44,743 bases of DNA from Acidobacteriota bacterium (GCA_003225075.1 QIAP01000057.1:1-44743), one strand, 5' to 3'. Shown: positions 31,724 through 41,019, counted from the first letter of the stretch. Notes: a model not told the origin generated them from the sequence alone. A program made the numbers and translations.

Positions 31724-33214
31724 ATGACGGAGTTCAAGAAGTTCTTCCGGAGATTTCCTTTTCAGTTCCCGACTCGCTTAATACTAATCGTGCTGGTTGC
31801 GGGCTTCGGGTGTGCGCAAAAGCGGGTGGCACAGCAAGTACCGCCCCCGCCGGAGGCTTCGCCGACCACTGCTGGCGAGTCCTCGACAGAGACTAAGATC
31901 TCTCCTCAAGAAGCGCAGGAGCTTTTTCGCTCCGTCGACGAGATATTGAAATTTGCCAGCACTGATACCGGACTGCCAATTCATCATGACGTGAAGCGTC
32001 GTTTGACCAGCCGGGATGAAGTGGTGGCCTACATTCAAAAGCACATGGCCGAGGACGAAGATGCGCAGCGGCTACGGCGCTCGGAACTGGTACTGAAAAA
32101 ATTCGGGCTGTTGCCACGTGATTTCAATCTACAGACGTTTCTGGTGGGTTTGCTGCGTGAACAGGTGGCCGGCTACTACGATCCTCACACGAAAGCAGTT
32201 AACCTGCTGAATTGGATCGATCCCGAGCAGCAGAAGCCGGTGCTGGCCCATGAACTCACGCATGCATTGCAGGACCAATCATTTGGCCTGGAGAAGTGGA
32301 TGAAGGCCGGCGCCTCTGACCTGGAAGACAAGAAACAGCCTAGCCCCGCTGACATCGAGAGCGATGAGGTCTTCGCCGCGCGGCAAGCGGTGATCGAAGG
32401 ACAAGCCATGGTCGTGCTGATCGATTACAGCCTGGCGCCTACCGGGAAATCATTGGCAGACTCGCCTCAAATGGTCGAGGCCCTGAAAGCAGGCATGCTG
32501 GTTGGCACCGCCGACTCGGTGCAATTCCAGAACGCTCCGATTTATCTGAAGGAAGCAGTGACATTTGCCTATCGCTATGGTCTCGACTTTGAGGCTGAAT
32601 TGCTGAGCAAAGGTGGCAAGGCAAAAGCATTTGCAGGAGTGTTTAGCAATCCGCCACGCAGTACGCGTCAAATTATGGAGCCACAGACTTATCTTTCCGG
32701 GGAGCGGATTGCGCCCATGCGGCTTCCGGACTTCGCTCATGATTTCAAGAATTACGATCGGTTCGACATTGGAGCCATTGGCGAGTTCGATGTGGCGGTC
32801 CTGATCGATCAGTACGCCGGCGTCGATATGTCGAAACGTTTATACCCTCATTGGCGTGGCGGGTACTACTATGCGGCGCGTCCGAAGGGAGATGCTTCGG
32901 CGGCGCTTGCGCTGTTGTACGTATCGCGATGGTCGAACGGGGAGAAAGCGGAGGAGTTTGCGGATGTGTATGCCAAGTCGCTGATGAAGCGATATAAGCG
33001 TGCCAGAAAAGTTCTGCAGAGTGACGCAAAACCGGACAGTTCCACGTCGGCGGCGGACATCCTGACTGGTGAACACACCTGGCTCACCGAGGAGGGACCG
33101 GTTGTGATCGATGTGCAAGGTGATACGGTACTGGTCGCTGAGAGCTTGGATGAGGTGACGACTAAGCAAGTGGAAGGGGAAGTGTTTGCGAAGGCAGTCG
33201 CAGACAGGAATTAG
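31724..33214 (+). CDS. Lipoprotein with zincin (HExxH) motif
   Basis: 496 residues. The leader ends in a lipobox-like LVAGFGC, giving lipid attachment at about C30, followed by a Pro/Thr linker. The zinc motif is AHELTHALQDQ at about residue 180, preceded by VAGYYDPHTKAVNLL, an arrangement seen in small unnamed zincins. A downstream Glu-rich helix (DEVFAARQAVIEGQAM) supplies E-G as a possible third ligand. The C-terminal half contains a DxxxGYYYAARP region. It is likely an envelope-anchored metalloprotease of unknown target. ATG follows directly on the TAA of the dehydrogenase, so the two are probably translated together. Confidence 0.8.
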   Translation: MTEFKKFFRRFPFQFPTRLILIVLVAGFGCAQKRVAQQVPPPPEASPTTAGESSTETKISPQEAQELFRSVDEILKFASTDTGLPIHHDVKRRLTSRDEVVAYIQKHMAEDEDAQRLRRSELVLKKFGLLPRDFNLQTFLVGLLREQVAGYYDPHTKAVNLLNWIDPEQQKPVLAHELTHALQDQSFGLEKWMKAGASDLEDKKQPSPADIESDEVFAARQAVIEGQAMVVLIDYSLAPTGKSLADSPQMVEALKAGMLVGTADSVQFQNAPIYLKEAVTFAYRYGLDFEAELLSKGGKAKAFAGVFSNPPRSTRQIMEPQTYLSGERIAPMRLPDFAHDFKNYDRFDIGAIGEFDVAVLIDQYAGVDMSKRLYPHWRGGYYYAARPKGDASAALALLYVSRWSNGEKAEEFADVYAKSLMKRYKRARKVLQSDAKPDSSTSAADILTGEHTWLTEEGPVVIDVQGDTVLVAESLDEVTTKQVEGEVFAKAVADRN

Positions 33215-33279
33215 AACTCATCCCCTGAATGGCTGTCTAGATATTGCTGGTGATAATGTCAAGCTGGAATTAATTTGAG

Positions 33280-34170
33280 TTATGGCTTTGGACTCCAGAA
33301 AGGCTCGCTCGCCGGAACGAATTGGATCGCAACCTCAATCAAGAACGTCTTCAACCAGCGCGTGCACTCCTCCATGCCTGCCTGTTCAGAGGGAATATGG
33401 CTGAGGATGATCAACGACTTCTGTTTGCCCTCTGTAACCGCGTCGGCAACGTACTCGACTGTTTCCCATTCGTGCGCTTCTCCGATAACAAGAGTCTGCA
33501 CTGCCGTCATTTCCAGCGCTTCGGCATGGCGTGAAAATCCGGCAGCGCCGGGGGCAAGTGCGATTTTGGTTACGCGTAGATCAGGAACTCCTACCACCCG
33601 CATAACATGAATGCCCAGCTGGCGCTTGATAACGGCCGCAAGTTTTTCCAGCGTGGTCTCCGGAATAGCGAATAGATACTGATTGTGTGGATCCTGAAAC
33701 TTCTCCCATCCCAGGGCGTGAACCATCCCGGCCTCGATGCCGTCTGGATTTCGAGCATGCCAGTGATCGTGAAACCGCCAGATCACCAGGCCATGTTTCT
33801 CGATGAACTGTCGCTTTGCCGCCAGCACCTGGTCGTTTTCTTTCTCTGGTAACTGGTCGGTTTTGTCCAGGTGATCATAGAAAGTTGGTTCGTGTGTGAT
33901 GATCAGGTTATTGCCCGAAGCGGCCGCCCGCTGAAGCACATCAAGGGTAGCCATCATGGTTACCGCAATGCCGGTTACTGGAGTGTCGGGATTCCCGGCT
34001 TTGAAGGTATCCACAGTGTCGCTCCGCCAGGGAACTCCGACGTGCTGCTGAATGCGTGTGATCACTTCACGCGCTGTGAGGCGTTGATCGCCCGCAAACG
34101 CGGCACTGGTTAACGAGGCAATCGCAATCAAGAAGACAGTTGTAGATTTAATGAATCTCAGGGGCGGCAT
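33280..34170 (-). CDS. Exported Nif3-like (DUF34) protein
   Basis: 296 residues from ATG 34170. An N-terminal leader (KSTTVFLIAIASLTSAAFA) precedes a Nif3-like domain: LTAREVITRIQQHVGVPW, TPVTGIAVTMMATLDVLQRA, LIITHEPTFYDHLD (metal-site His-Glu), the middle insertion with RFHDHWHARNPDG, and a second half ending VIGEAHEWETVEYVADAV and IILSHIPSEQAGMEE. Nif3 proteins are usually cytosolic dinuclear-metal hexamers without a signal peptide, so secretion is unusual. The metal ligands look preserved. It is convergent with the zincin gene and stands alone. Confidence 0.82.
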   Translation of the reverse strand: MPPLRFIKSTTVFLIAIASLTSAAFAGDQRLTAREVITRIQQHVGVPWRSDTVDTFKAGNPDTPVTGIAVTMMATLDVLQRAAASGNNLIITHEPTFYDHLDKTDQLPEKENDQVLAAKRQFIEKHGLVIWRFHDHWHARNPDGIEAGMVHALGWEKFQDPHNQYLFAIPETTLEKLAAVIKRQLGIHVMRVVGVPDLRVTKIALAPGAAGFSRHAEALEMTAVQTLVIGEAHEWETVEYVADAVTEGKQKSLIILSHIPSEQAGMEECTRWLKTFLIEVAIQFVPASEPFWSPKP

Positions 34171-34298
34171 CTAATCCTCGGGGTTAGCTCACAACGAACT
34201 GGTCGCATTAGACCACAGAGCGCAGGGTCAACGCGGGGCGCCAGGGACATTTTGCTGTGGGCGGGAATCTCGCGATAGAAGTGAAGACATCACCATGC

Positions 34299-34321
34299 TA
34301 TACTGCCTGTATTACAAGTAT
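34299..34321 (+). promoter_or_regulatory. Promoter/operator of the toxin-antitoxin pair
   Basis: TATACT (34299-34304) is a good -10 element 37 bases before the antitoxin start. ATACT (34300-34304) and AGTAT (34317-34321) are inverted copies 12 bases apart spanning the transcription start, as expected for autoregulation by a ribbon-helix-helix antitoxin. Confidence 0.45.
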
Positions 34322-34340
34322 TTCATTTGGGGAGCTTTAA

Positions 34341-34553
34341 ATGCTAACCGTGAGGTTGTCTCCTGAGTTGGAAGCACGACTGAACAAGCTGGCCAAGCGC
34401 ACTGGCCGGCCAAAGGCATACTACGCGAAAAAAGCAATCGCTGAGTTTCTGGATGAGCAAGAAGATTACTTGATCGCGGTGTCACGATTAGAAGATCAGC
34501 TTCCTTCGATCTCATTGGATAAAGTGGTCAAGCGACTTGGCCTGGAGCGTTAG
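34341..34553 (+). CDS. RelB/DinJ-like ribbon-helix-helix antitoxin
   Basis: 70 residues. MLTVRLSPELEARLNKLAKR followed by TGRPKAYYAKKAIAEFLDEQ is the ribbon-helix-helix DNA-binding domain. The C-terminal segment DYLIAVSRLEDQLPSISLDK is the toxin-wrapping part seen in RelB-type antitoxins. GGGGAG lies eight bases upstream. It overlaps the toxin start by 17 bases and has its own promoter/operator, so it should neutralise the toxin and repress the pair. Confidence 0.92.
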   Translation: MLTVRLSPELEARLNKLAKRTGRPKAYYAKKAIAEFLDEQEDYLIAVSRLEDQLPSISLDKVVKRLGLER

Positions 34554-34806
34554 CTATGATCCACGTGCGCTGAAGGAATTAGAAAAGCTGGATCGTATTG
34601 CACAGAAACGCATCGTGAATTTCTTGCGAGATCGTATCGAAGGGCGTAGGAATCCACGTGAGTTGGGCAAGGCCCTGACCGGAGGCGAAATTAGACTGTG
34701 GCGATACCGCGTGGGTGACTATCGCATGATTGGTCAAATAAGCGATGCAAGCCAGATGGTACTGATCCTCCGAATTGCCCACCGAAAAGAAGCCTATCGA
34801 TATTGA
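34537..34806 (+). CDS. RelE/ParE-superfamily toxin
   Basis: 89 residues from a TTG at 34537, inside the antitoxin gene. The first residues (MAWSVSYDPRALKELEKLD) match the usual RelE start, which decides this unusual codon. The core is RIVNFLRDRIEGRRNPRELG, LWRYRVGDYRMIGQI and VLILRIAHRKEAYRY. The Arg (RYRVGDYR) and the C-terminal H-R-K-E-A-Y are positions used for mRNA cleavage in RelE-type ribosome-dependent nucleases. Translation is coupled to and limited by the antitoxin. The gene seems intact. Confidence 0.92.
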   Translation: MAWSVSYDPRALKELEKLDRIAQKRIVNFLRDRIEGRRNPRELGKALTGGEIRLWRYRVGDYRMIGQISDASQMVLILRIAHRKEAYRY

Positions 34807-34839
34807 TCCGCTAGAGCATGAGCGCAGCAAGCCCTTTTG

Positions 34840-34845
34840 TATAAT
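34840..34845 (+). promoter_or_regulatory. -10 element for the mtnP operon
   Basis: A consensus TATAAT lies 39 bases before the mtnP start. No good -35 is visible at the normal distance. AGGAGG at 34875-34880 is the ribosome site. Confidence 0.45.
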
Positions 34846-34883
34846 CACCGTTCTGCACGTCACACATTTTCTCAGGAGGATCT

Positions 34884-35759
34884 TTGCCGCAAGCGGAAAT
34901 CGGAATCATTGGCGGTAGCGGGTTGTATCACATGCCCGGATTCAAAGAAACGCAGGAGGTCCGGCTGCAAACGCCGTTTGGTGATCCCTCTGAAGTCTAT
35001 GTGCTAGGCGACCTCGATGGCCGTAAAGTCGCATTTCTGGCACGGCACGGTCGCGGCCACCGCATTCTTCCCAGCGAGTTAAATTTCCGCGCCAACATCT
35101 ATGGATTTAAGCAGCTCGAGGTGACGAGAATTGTTTCCGTGTCTGCTGTGGGCTCGCTAAAGGAAGAACATAAGCCGCTGGAGTTCGTGGTCCCCAACCA
35201 ATTCTTCGACCGTACACGGCATCGCGTGGACACCTTTTTCGGCGACGGCATTGTGGCCCACATCGCTTTTGCCGATCCCATCTGTCCCGAGCTTGCCAAA
35301 GTAGTGGAGTCCGCCTGCAAGAAAGTGGGCGTGGCGGGCAAACTTGGAGGCACTTATCTGTGTATGGAAGGTCCGCAATTTTCGACCAAGGCGGAATCGA
35401 ATGTTTACCGTAGTTGGGGCATGGATGTGATTGGCATGACCAACCTGCAGGAAGCCAAGCTGGCACGCGAAGCGGAGATTTGTTACGTGACAGTCGCCAT
35501 GGTTACGGATTATGACTGCTGGCATCCGCATCACAACTCGGTCACGGTGGACCAGATCGTTGCCGTGTTAGTGAAGAATGCGGATAACGCGGTCAAAGTT
35601 CTGCGCGCAACTGTGGCCGCAATGCCGAAAACGCGCACTTGCAAGTGTGGCGCAGCCTTGGCTCACGCTATTTTGACCGAGCGCGACAAAATTCCGGCGG
35701 CGACTCGTAAGAAACTAAGTCTCATCCTGGATAAATATCTGGACAATAAGACTACATGA
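34884..35759 (+). CDS. mtnP: S-methyl-5'-thioadenosine phosphorylase
   Basis: 291 residues from TTG 34884, placed just after AGGAGGATC. The N-terminal phosphate site is [35 protein letters not shown] and [13 protein letters not shown] are the next family blocks. [18 protein letters not shown], the active-site [19 protein letters not shown] and MVTDYDCWH follow. It cleaves MTA to adenine and methylthioribose-1-phosphate in methionine salvage; some members prefer inosine or adenosine, and the TDYD segment supports MTA. Its stop overlaps the next gene by 4 bases (ATGA). Confidence 0.95.
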   Translation: MPQAEIGIIGGSGLYHMPGFKETQEVRLQTPFGDPSEVYVLGDLDGRKVAFLARHGRGHRILPSELNFRANIYGFKQLEVTRIVSVSAVGSLKEEHKPLEFVVPNQFFDRTRHRVDTFFGDGIVAHIAFADPICPELAKVVESACKKVGVAGKLGGTYLCMEGPQFSTKAESNVYRSWGMDVIGMTNLQEAKLAREAEICYVTVAMVTDYDCWHPHHNSVTVDQIVAVLVKNADNAVKVLRATVAAMPKTRTCKCGAALAHAILTERDKIPAATRKKLSLILDKYLDNKTT

Positions 35760-36679
35760 GTATCCTGGCTGTGGGTTCGGTTGCATTCGACACAATTGCC
35801 ACGCCTTCTGGAAAGGTTGCCGACGTGCTGGGCGGATCGGCCACTTACTTTTCGCTGGCTGCAAGTTATTTTACCGAGGTACGCGTGATTGCCGTGGTCG
35901 GAGACGATTTCAGTACCGCGAACGAGAAGGTTTTGAAAGACCGTAATGTAGATGTCGGGGGAATTGAGCGCGCAAAGGGCAAGACGTTTCGCTGGGGCGG
36001 CGAGTATTCGGAAAATTTGAACGAAGCCAAGACTGACTTCACAGAATTGAATGTTTTCGAGCGCTTTCAACCGCGCATCCCACCAGAGTACCGCGATTCC
36101 GAATTTCTTTTTTTGGGGAATATCCACCCGCAGTTGCAGGCAGCGGTGCGCAAGGAACTGAAAAATGTGAGATTGACGGGCGGCGATACCATGAATTACT
36201 GGATTCAGGGTACTCGTAAAGAACTGGCCGAGACCTTGAAGTTGATAGACGTGCTGCTCATCAACGATGGTGAGGCCAAGATGCTGGCCGCTGACAGCAG
36301 CCTGCCTCGGGCCGCGCGCAAGGTGCTTGCTATGGGCCCGAAGGCCCTCGTCATCAAGCATGGCGAGTACGGTGCGACGATTTTCTTTCGGGAAGGGGCC
36401 TTTGGCATTGGGTCGCACCCCTTTCGCGCGCCGGCGCTTCCCATTGAAGAGGTGAAAGATCCTACCGGCGCCGGCGATTCTTTTGCCGGAGGCTTCATGG
36501 GCTACATCGCGTCGCAGGGCGAGTTGAATCGCGAAGTTCTGAAACGAGCACTCTTCTATGGCGGAGTCATGGGCTCCTTCGCCGTCGAACGTTTCGGAAC
36601 CGAGCGGCTGCAATCATTGACCCGCGAGGAAATTGAAACGCGCTTCCAAGTCTTCCGCGAGCTGACACATCTGGAATGA
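35756..36679 (+). CDS. PfkB family carbohydrate/nucleoside kinase
   Basis: 307 residues. The ribokinase fold begins with [18 protein letters not shown] and the substrate-binding [12 protein letters not shown]. The ATP/anion-hole motif with the catalytic base is [18 protein letters not shown], with G-A-G-D. The middle part has [11 protein letters not shown] and INDGEAKML. The substrate is not resolved, but tight linkage to mtnP (4-base overlap) suggests a nucleoside or methylthioribose-related sugar in purine or methionine salvage; that is inference. It overlaps the following glycosyltransferase gene by 4 bases. Confidence 0.92.
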   Translation: MSILAVGSVAFDTIATPSGKVADVLGGSATYFSLAASYFTEVRVIAVVGDDFSTANEKVLKDRNVDVGGIERAKGKTFRWGGEYSENLNEAKTDFTELNVFERFQPRIPPEYRDSEFLFLGNIHPQLQAAVRKELKNVRLTGGDTMNYWIQGTRKELAETLKLIDVLLINDGEAKMLAADSSLPRAARKVLAMGPKALVIKHGEYGATIFFREGAFGIGSHPFRAPALPIEEVKDPTGAGDSFAGGFMGYIASQGELNREVLKRALFYGGVMGSFAVERFGTERLQSLTREEIETRFQVFRELTHLE

Positions 36680-38397
36680 CTTTCCACGCTACCCGCGATT
36701 GGGACCGCGAGACCGCGTGGGTCGCGGTCGCGGCGAGTTGCGTTTCGATTATTTCTTTTCTGATCTATTTCAAGCATGGCGCAGTCTTGCTGTATGGCGA
36801 CGCCGTGGCGCACATTAACATTGCGCGCCGCGTATTTGATTCGCAAACTCCGGGTCCACTGCAACTAGGCACAGTATGGCTGCCATTGCCACATGTGCTG
36901 ATGATTCCATTCTTGTTTTCGACCGCGGCATGGCGCAGCGGGCTGGGCGGATCGATTCCATCCATGATCGCGTACGTGGCTGGGGCCGTGGGAATTTTCC
37001 GGCTGGTGCGCGGCGCATTGGCTCTTCCATCAGGACCGGATACTGCGGCGCGTCTAGCGGGGTGGTTTGCCGCCCTCGTCTACGCTGCGAATCCTAACCT
37101 TCTTTACCTGCAGAGCACCGCCATGACGGAACCGTTGTATCTGGCATTGTTTGTTTGGGCGATGGTGTTCTTCAGCGAGTTTACGCAACGGGTGGCACGG
37201 GCTGCCGAGAGAAGACCGTCCCTGGTGCGATCCCTGATGAAGTGCGGAATTTGCCTGGCAGGCGCCGAGTTGACACGCTACGACGGGTGGTTCGCGGCCG
37301 CAGTGATGGGCGCTGCTGCTTTTGTAGTTGTGTTCAGGGTGGCCCATGGCAACTCCGATTTGCGATCGGCCCTGATTATGTTTCTGCTCTTGGTTGCGGT
37401 CGTTCCGGTGTTTTGGCTGGCGTACAACGCGATCATCTACCGTAATCCCCTCGAGTTCGCTAACGGGTCGTATTCGGCACGGGCGATCGAACAGCGTTCG
37501 GCGCGGCCCGGGGCGCCGCCGCATCCCGGATCGCACGATTTGTATGTTGCAGGTAAATATTTTTTCAAGTCGGCAGAATTGAATTTGGCGGAAGGGAATT
37601 GCCAAAAGGTCTGGATATTGGCAGCGCTGGTGGGAATCCTTGTAGTGCTGACGGTGTCGAGGCGACTGGCTCCTCTTCTACTGTTATGGCTGCCGTTGCC
37701 GTTCTACATGCTGTCGATTGCTTACAGTGGCGTGCCCATTTTCATCCCGGTATGGTGGCCCTTCTCTTATTACAACGTGCGTTATGGACTACAACTGTTG
37801 CCCGCCTTTACCGTCTTCAGTGCGCTATTCTTCTACGCCCTGGGAACCTTCGCGCGGAGCAAGCCTGCAAGAATCATAATTGCAGCCGCGGCTTTGATCT
37901 TGCTTGCGGGAAGTTATATATCTATCTGGCGTGCGCAGCCGGTTTGCCTTCGCGAGGCATGGGTAAACTCCCGCACCCGTCTGGCGCTCGAATCTGAGTT
38001 GGCTGTCAAGCTTCGAGACTTGCCGCCCGATACGACTCTACTGATGTATCTCGGCGACCATGTTGGCGCACTGCAGCAAGCCGGAATTCCGCTGCGCCGG
38101 GTGATTAATGAAAGCAACCACCGCACCTGGCGGCGGCCATCCGATCCAGCGGGACAATGGGAACGCGCGTTGGCTGACCCGGGGCAATACGCGGATTACG
38201 CGATTGCTTTCGCCGGCGACCCAGTTTCGATGGCCTTGGCTAAGCATTCGCTGCCAGTAGTCGCGCAAGTGGATGTGCCCGGCCAACCGCAAGCTAGGAT
38301 ATATCGCACACGGCCCAATACCATCAGCAGCGTGTCCAGGGCGAGCAATCATTTACCGCCGCGCAGACGTTCAGACGACCTGGGTTTGACGCGGTAA
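36676..38397 (+). CDS. GT-C fold membrane glycosyltransferase-like protein
   Basis: 573 residues with about 10-12 membrane helices. The first periplasmic loop has the acidic motif GDAVAHINIARRVFD, like the D-x-x-H region of GT39/PMT- and ArnT-like enzymes, followed by LGTVWLPLPHVLMIP. The later loop SARPGAPPHPGSHDLYVAG and the C-terminal soluble domain (LRDLPPDTTLLMYLGDHVGA) complete it. Such enzymes transfer a sugar from a polyprenyl-phosphate donor on the outer side of the inner membrane; substrate unknown. The start overlaps the PfkB stop, although a functional link to salvage is not obvious. Confidence 0.85.
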   Translation: MTFHATRDWDRETAWVAVAASCVSIISFLIYFKHGAVLLYGDAVAHINIARRVFDSQTPGPLQLGTVWLPLPHVLMIPFLFSTAAWRSGLGGSIPSMIAYVAGAVGIFRLVRGALALPSGPDTAARLAGWFAALVYAANPNLLYLQSTAMTEPLYLALFVWAMVFFSEFTQRVARAAERRPSLVRSLMKCGICLAGAELTRYDGWFAAAVMGAAAFVVVFRVAHGNSDLRSALIMFLLLVAVVPVFWLAYNAIIYRNPLEFANGSYSARAIEQRSARPGAPPHPGSHDLYVAGKYFFKSAELNLAEGNCQKVWILAALVGILVVLTVSRRLAPLLLLWLPLPFYMLSIAYSGVPIFIPVWWPFSYYNVRYGLQLLPAFTVFSALFFYALGTFARSKPARIIIAAAALILLAGSYISIWRAQPVCLREAWVNSRTRLALESELAVKLRDLPPDTTLLMYLGDHVGALQQAGIPLRRVINESNHRTWRRPSDPAGQWERALADPGQYADYAIAFAGDPVSMALAKHSLPVVAQVDVPGQPQARIYRTRPNTISSVSRASNHLPPRRRSDDLGLTR

Positions 38398-38427
38398 TCA
38401 CGCCGGTTACCTCAGTCCTATGTGATC

Positions 38428-38460
38428 TTGGCCAGAGCCGCCGTTTTGCGGTGATAAAAT
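38428..38460 (+). promoter_or_regulatory. Promoter candidate of mgtC-dapF
   Basis: TTGGCC (38428-38433) and GATAAAAT (38453-38460) are spaced about as in a sigma-70 promoter, 28 bases before the start at 38488. Confidence 0.4.
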
Positions 38461-38487
38461 CCACTCGCTCAGGTTCCAACCAACAAC

Positions 38488-39195
38488 ATGCACGCAATTC
38501 AGAACGGAATCGAAGTGCTCCGCCAGGAGATGGCGGTTGTTCTTTCCTCCACGATCCTGCGGCTGATTGTGGCAGCGATCCTGGGCGGCATCATCGGGCT
38601 GGAGCGGGAACTCCATCACAAGCCGGCCGGCCTGCGAACCAATATGTTCATCTGCTTCGGCGCCGCCATGTTCACGGTGCTTTCGGACGAGCTGGCAGCA
38701 GGATTTGGCGGCGACCATACCCGCATAGCGGCGCAGATCATTCCGGGCATCGGCTTTATCGGCGCGGGATCGATTCTGCATTCCCGCGGCTCCGTCAGTG
38801 GACTTACCACGGCGGCCACATTGTTCGTCGTGGCGTCCATCGGGATGGCGGCCGGCGGCGGCCTTTACCTCACAGCCATCTTTGCCACCGGTGTGATTCT
38901 GATCGCGCTGGCGCTGTTAGGCAGCATGGAGAAAAGTTTCGAGTTGAAATTCGTGCGCATGAATTACGAAGTGACCGGTGATAATACGGAAGTCATATTG
39001 AGCGAACTGAACCGTATCCTGGACGAGCTTGGCAAGACTATCCTGGACGTGCGGGCCGCCTCCGGAGGAGGGCAGTCGCGGGTTGAGTTCAGCGTTGATG
39101 GATCCAAACATGAACAACAGAAGGTCAACCGGTTGCTGCGCCAGTCAAGCCAGTTCCATAGTGTCAGCCCTCTGGGCGGCGAAGAGCACGAATGA
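38488..39195 (+). CDS. MgtC/SapB family membrane protein
   Basis: 235 residues. The N-terminal domain has about four helices with the MgtC signature GGIIGLERELHHKPAGLRTN, then FICFGAAMFTVLS, GIGFIGAGSILHSRG and VSGLTTAATLFVVASIGMA. The soluble C-terminal ACT-like domain (residues about 155-235) contains LSELNRILDELGKTI and RVEFSVDGSKHEQQKV. The family is linked to growth at low magnesium and to modulation of ATP synthase in pathogens; its soil role is unknown. The stop overlaps dapF by 4 bases. Confidence 0.93.
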   Translation: MHAIQNGIEVLRQEMAVVLSSTILRLIVAAILGGIIGLERELHHKPAGLRTNMFICFGAAMFTVLSDELAAGFGGDHTRIAAQIIPGIGFIGAGSILHSRGSVSGLTTAATLFVVASIGMAAGGGLYLTAIFATGVILIALALLGSMEKSFELKFVRMNYEVTGDNTEVILSELNRILDELGKTILDVRAASGGGQSRVEFSVDGSKHEQQKVNRLLRQSSQFHSVSPLGGEEHE

Positions 39196-39986
39196 TGGCT
39201 TCCTCGGCCGCGATACCGTTTACCAAGGCGAGCGCGTGCGGCAATGATTTTCTGCTGATCGATGGTATGCACGCCCCTGCCGATCTAGCCGCGTTCAGCC
39301 GCCGCATTTGTGATCGCCACCGAGGTGTTGGCGCTGACGGGGTCGAATGGCTCTTTCCCGCGCAAGACGCTGATATTCGTGCCCGTCTGTTTAATGCTGA
39401 CGGATCAGAGGCTGAGATCTCCGGCAATGGCACGCGTTGCGTCGCGGCTTATCTGTCTGCCGAACAGGCGCGAGATAAAGTGGTGGTTCGAACTGGAGCG
39501 GGATTGAAGACCTGCACCCTCAGGTCGCGTAATGGTTCGAGCTACGAATTTGAGATCGCGATGGGAGAGCCACAGGTGGGCGACGAGTTTCCCATCAAGC
39601 TCGCATTTCGCGAAGTTCGCGGGATTCCGGTTTCGATGGGGAATCCGCACTACGTAGTCTTTGTGAATGACTTTGCGCCGGGATGGCAGGCGGAGGCGGC
39701 CGAAATTGGACGTCATCACGACTTCAAGTATGGGATTAACGTTGAGCTTGTAACCACGAAAGACAAGCAAAATATCGAGGCGCGCTTTTTCGAACGAGGA
39801 GTAGGAGAAACGCAATCCTCCGGTACCGGGTCGTGTGCTGCTGCGGTCGCTTCGATGGTTGCGAAAAAGGCGGAATCAGTGGTTTGTGTGCACACGCCAG
39901 GTGGGGTGCAAAGCGTGCGATGGGAAGGACAAGTGTTCTTGGCAGGCGCGGCGCAACTTATCTGCCGGGGAGAGTTTTTAAGTTAA
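39192..39986 (+). CDS. dapF: Diaminopimelate epimerase
   Basis: 264 residues. FTKASACGNDFLLID opens the first half; C83 in ISGNGTRCVAAYL and C215 in SSGTGSCAAAVA are the two catalytic cysteines. VSMGNPHYVVFV and GINVELV with the ARFFERGVGET block (E-R-G-x-G-E-T) are further landmarks. It interconverts LL- and meso-diaminopimelate, the last epimer step before lysine and murein. It is slightly short but complete. Its start overlaps the mgtC-like gene. Confidence 0.96.
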   Translation: MMASSAAIPFTKASACGNDFLLIDGMHAPADLAAFSRRICDRHRGVGADGVEWLFPAQDADIRARLFNADGSEAEISGNGTRCVAAYLSAEQARDKVVVRTGAGLKTCTLRSRNGSSYEFEIAMGEPQVGDEFPIKLAFREVRGIPVSMGNPHYVVFVNDFAPGWQAEAAEIGRHHDFKYGINVELVTTKDKQNIEARFFERGVGETQSSGTGSCAAAVASMVAKKAESVVCVHTPGGVQSVRWEGQVFLAGAAQLICRGEFLS

Positions 39987-40029
39987 AGTGTTGGTTTAAG
40001 ACCGTGATTTGAGTCTGGTTTCGTGACCG

Positions 40030-41019
40030 ATGCATTCTGTCTCATATCGCCTTCGCATCAAGCCGCCTGCGCTCCGATCTGGGGACACCGTGGGCATTGT
40101 GGCGCCGGCCAGCAATATCCAGCCCGGTTTGCTTGAAAAAGGGTGTGACACTTTACGCAACCTGGGTTACAAGCCTTTCTACTTTGATTCCATTTTCGAT
40201 CAGGATTTTTACTTTGCAGGATCGATCTCGCGGCGGGCACGCGAATTTCAGGAAATGTTCATGCGCGATGACGTACGCGCAATTTTGTGTGCGCGCGGCG
40301 GGTACGGGTCGAACTATTTGCTGAGTGGCCTCGATCTTGGAGAGATTGCCGCTCATCCGAAGATTCTTGTCGGGTATAGCGACCTAAGCACGCTCTTAAC
40401 CTACATCACCGATTCCACTGGTCTGGTGACTTTCCACGGTCCCATGGTGACTAAGGACTTCGCCGTGGCCGACGGCGTGGATATTAGGGCATGGCAAGCG
40501 GCGCTGACGGGCTTGTCCGAATGGCATCTCGATGCCGGTACTGATTCTGGAGTAAAACCTTTAATTGAGGGCGAAGCGGAAGGAGTTTTGTACGGCGGAT
40601 GCCTTTCCATGATGGCGGCGTCTCTGGGCACGCCCTATGAGATTTCCACCGCGGAAACGATCCTTTTTATGGAGGATGTTGCCACCAAGCCCTACCAGAT
40701 TGACCGCATGCTCATGCAATTAAAACTTGCGGGAAAGCTGACAGGCGTGCGGGGAATAGTATTTGGCGAAATGCTGGACTGCGTGCAGACGAAACAAGAC
40801 CAAGGCTATACGCTGGAAGAAGTTGTGCTGCGCGTGGTCGGCGATTTAGGGGTTCCTGTGGCGTACGGGTTGCGGTCAGGGCACGTCTCGCGGAAAAACA
40901 TTACGCTGCCGCTGGGTGTGCGGGCGTCACTGAAAGTAGGCAAACGAGAGGTCAGCCTTAGAATTCTGGAAGCCGCGACGAGCTCGGCGGCCGTGTCCTC
41001 GGCTAGTTTGAAATCATGA
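40030..41019 (+). CDS. LD-carboxypeptidase (S66/MccF family)
   Basis: 329 residues without a leader, so cytosolic. GDTVGIVAPASNIQ starts the fold. The nucleophile S117 is in VGYSDLSTLL and the oxyanion region is CARGGYGSNYLL. The Glu and His of the triad are in LFMEDVATKPYQIDRML and the RSGHVSRKNITLPLG segment. It removes the terminal D-Ala from murein tetrapeptide during recycling. The product is the substrate of the Mpl ligase encoded next, which overlaps by 4 bases; this pairing supports the murein assignment over microcin-type immunity. Confidence 0.93.
   Translation: MHSVSYRLRIKPPALRSGDTVGIVAPASNIQPGLLEKGCDTLRNLGYKPFYFDSIFDQDFYFAGSISRRAREFQEMFMRDDVRAILCARGGYGSNYLLSGLDLGEIAAHPKILVGYSDLSTLLTYITDSTGLVTFHGPMVTKDFAVADGVDIRAWQAALTGLSEWHLDAGTDSGVKPLIEGEAEGVLYGGCLSMMAASLGTPYEISTAETILFMEDVATKPYQIDRMLMQLKLAGKLTGVRGIVFGEMLDCVQTKQDQGYTLEEVVLRVVGDLGVPVAYGLRSGHVSRKNITLPLGVRASLKVGKREVSLRILEAATSSAAVSSASLKS

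Noticed and set aside
35663-36613. 316-codon minus-strand frame
   Set aside because: Antisense to the PfkB kinase; high-GC coding often leaves long open antisense frames.
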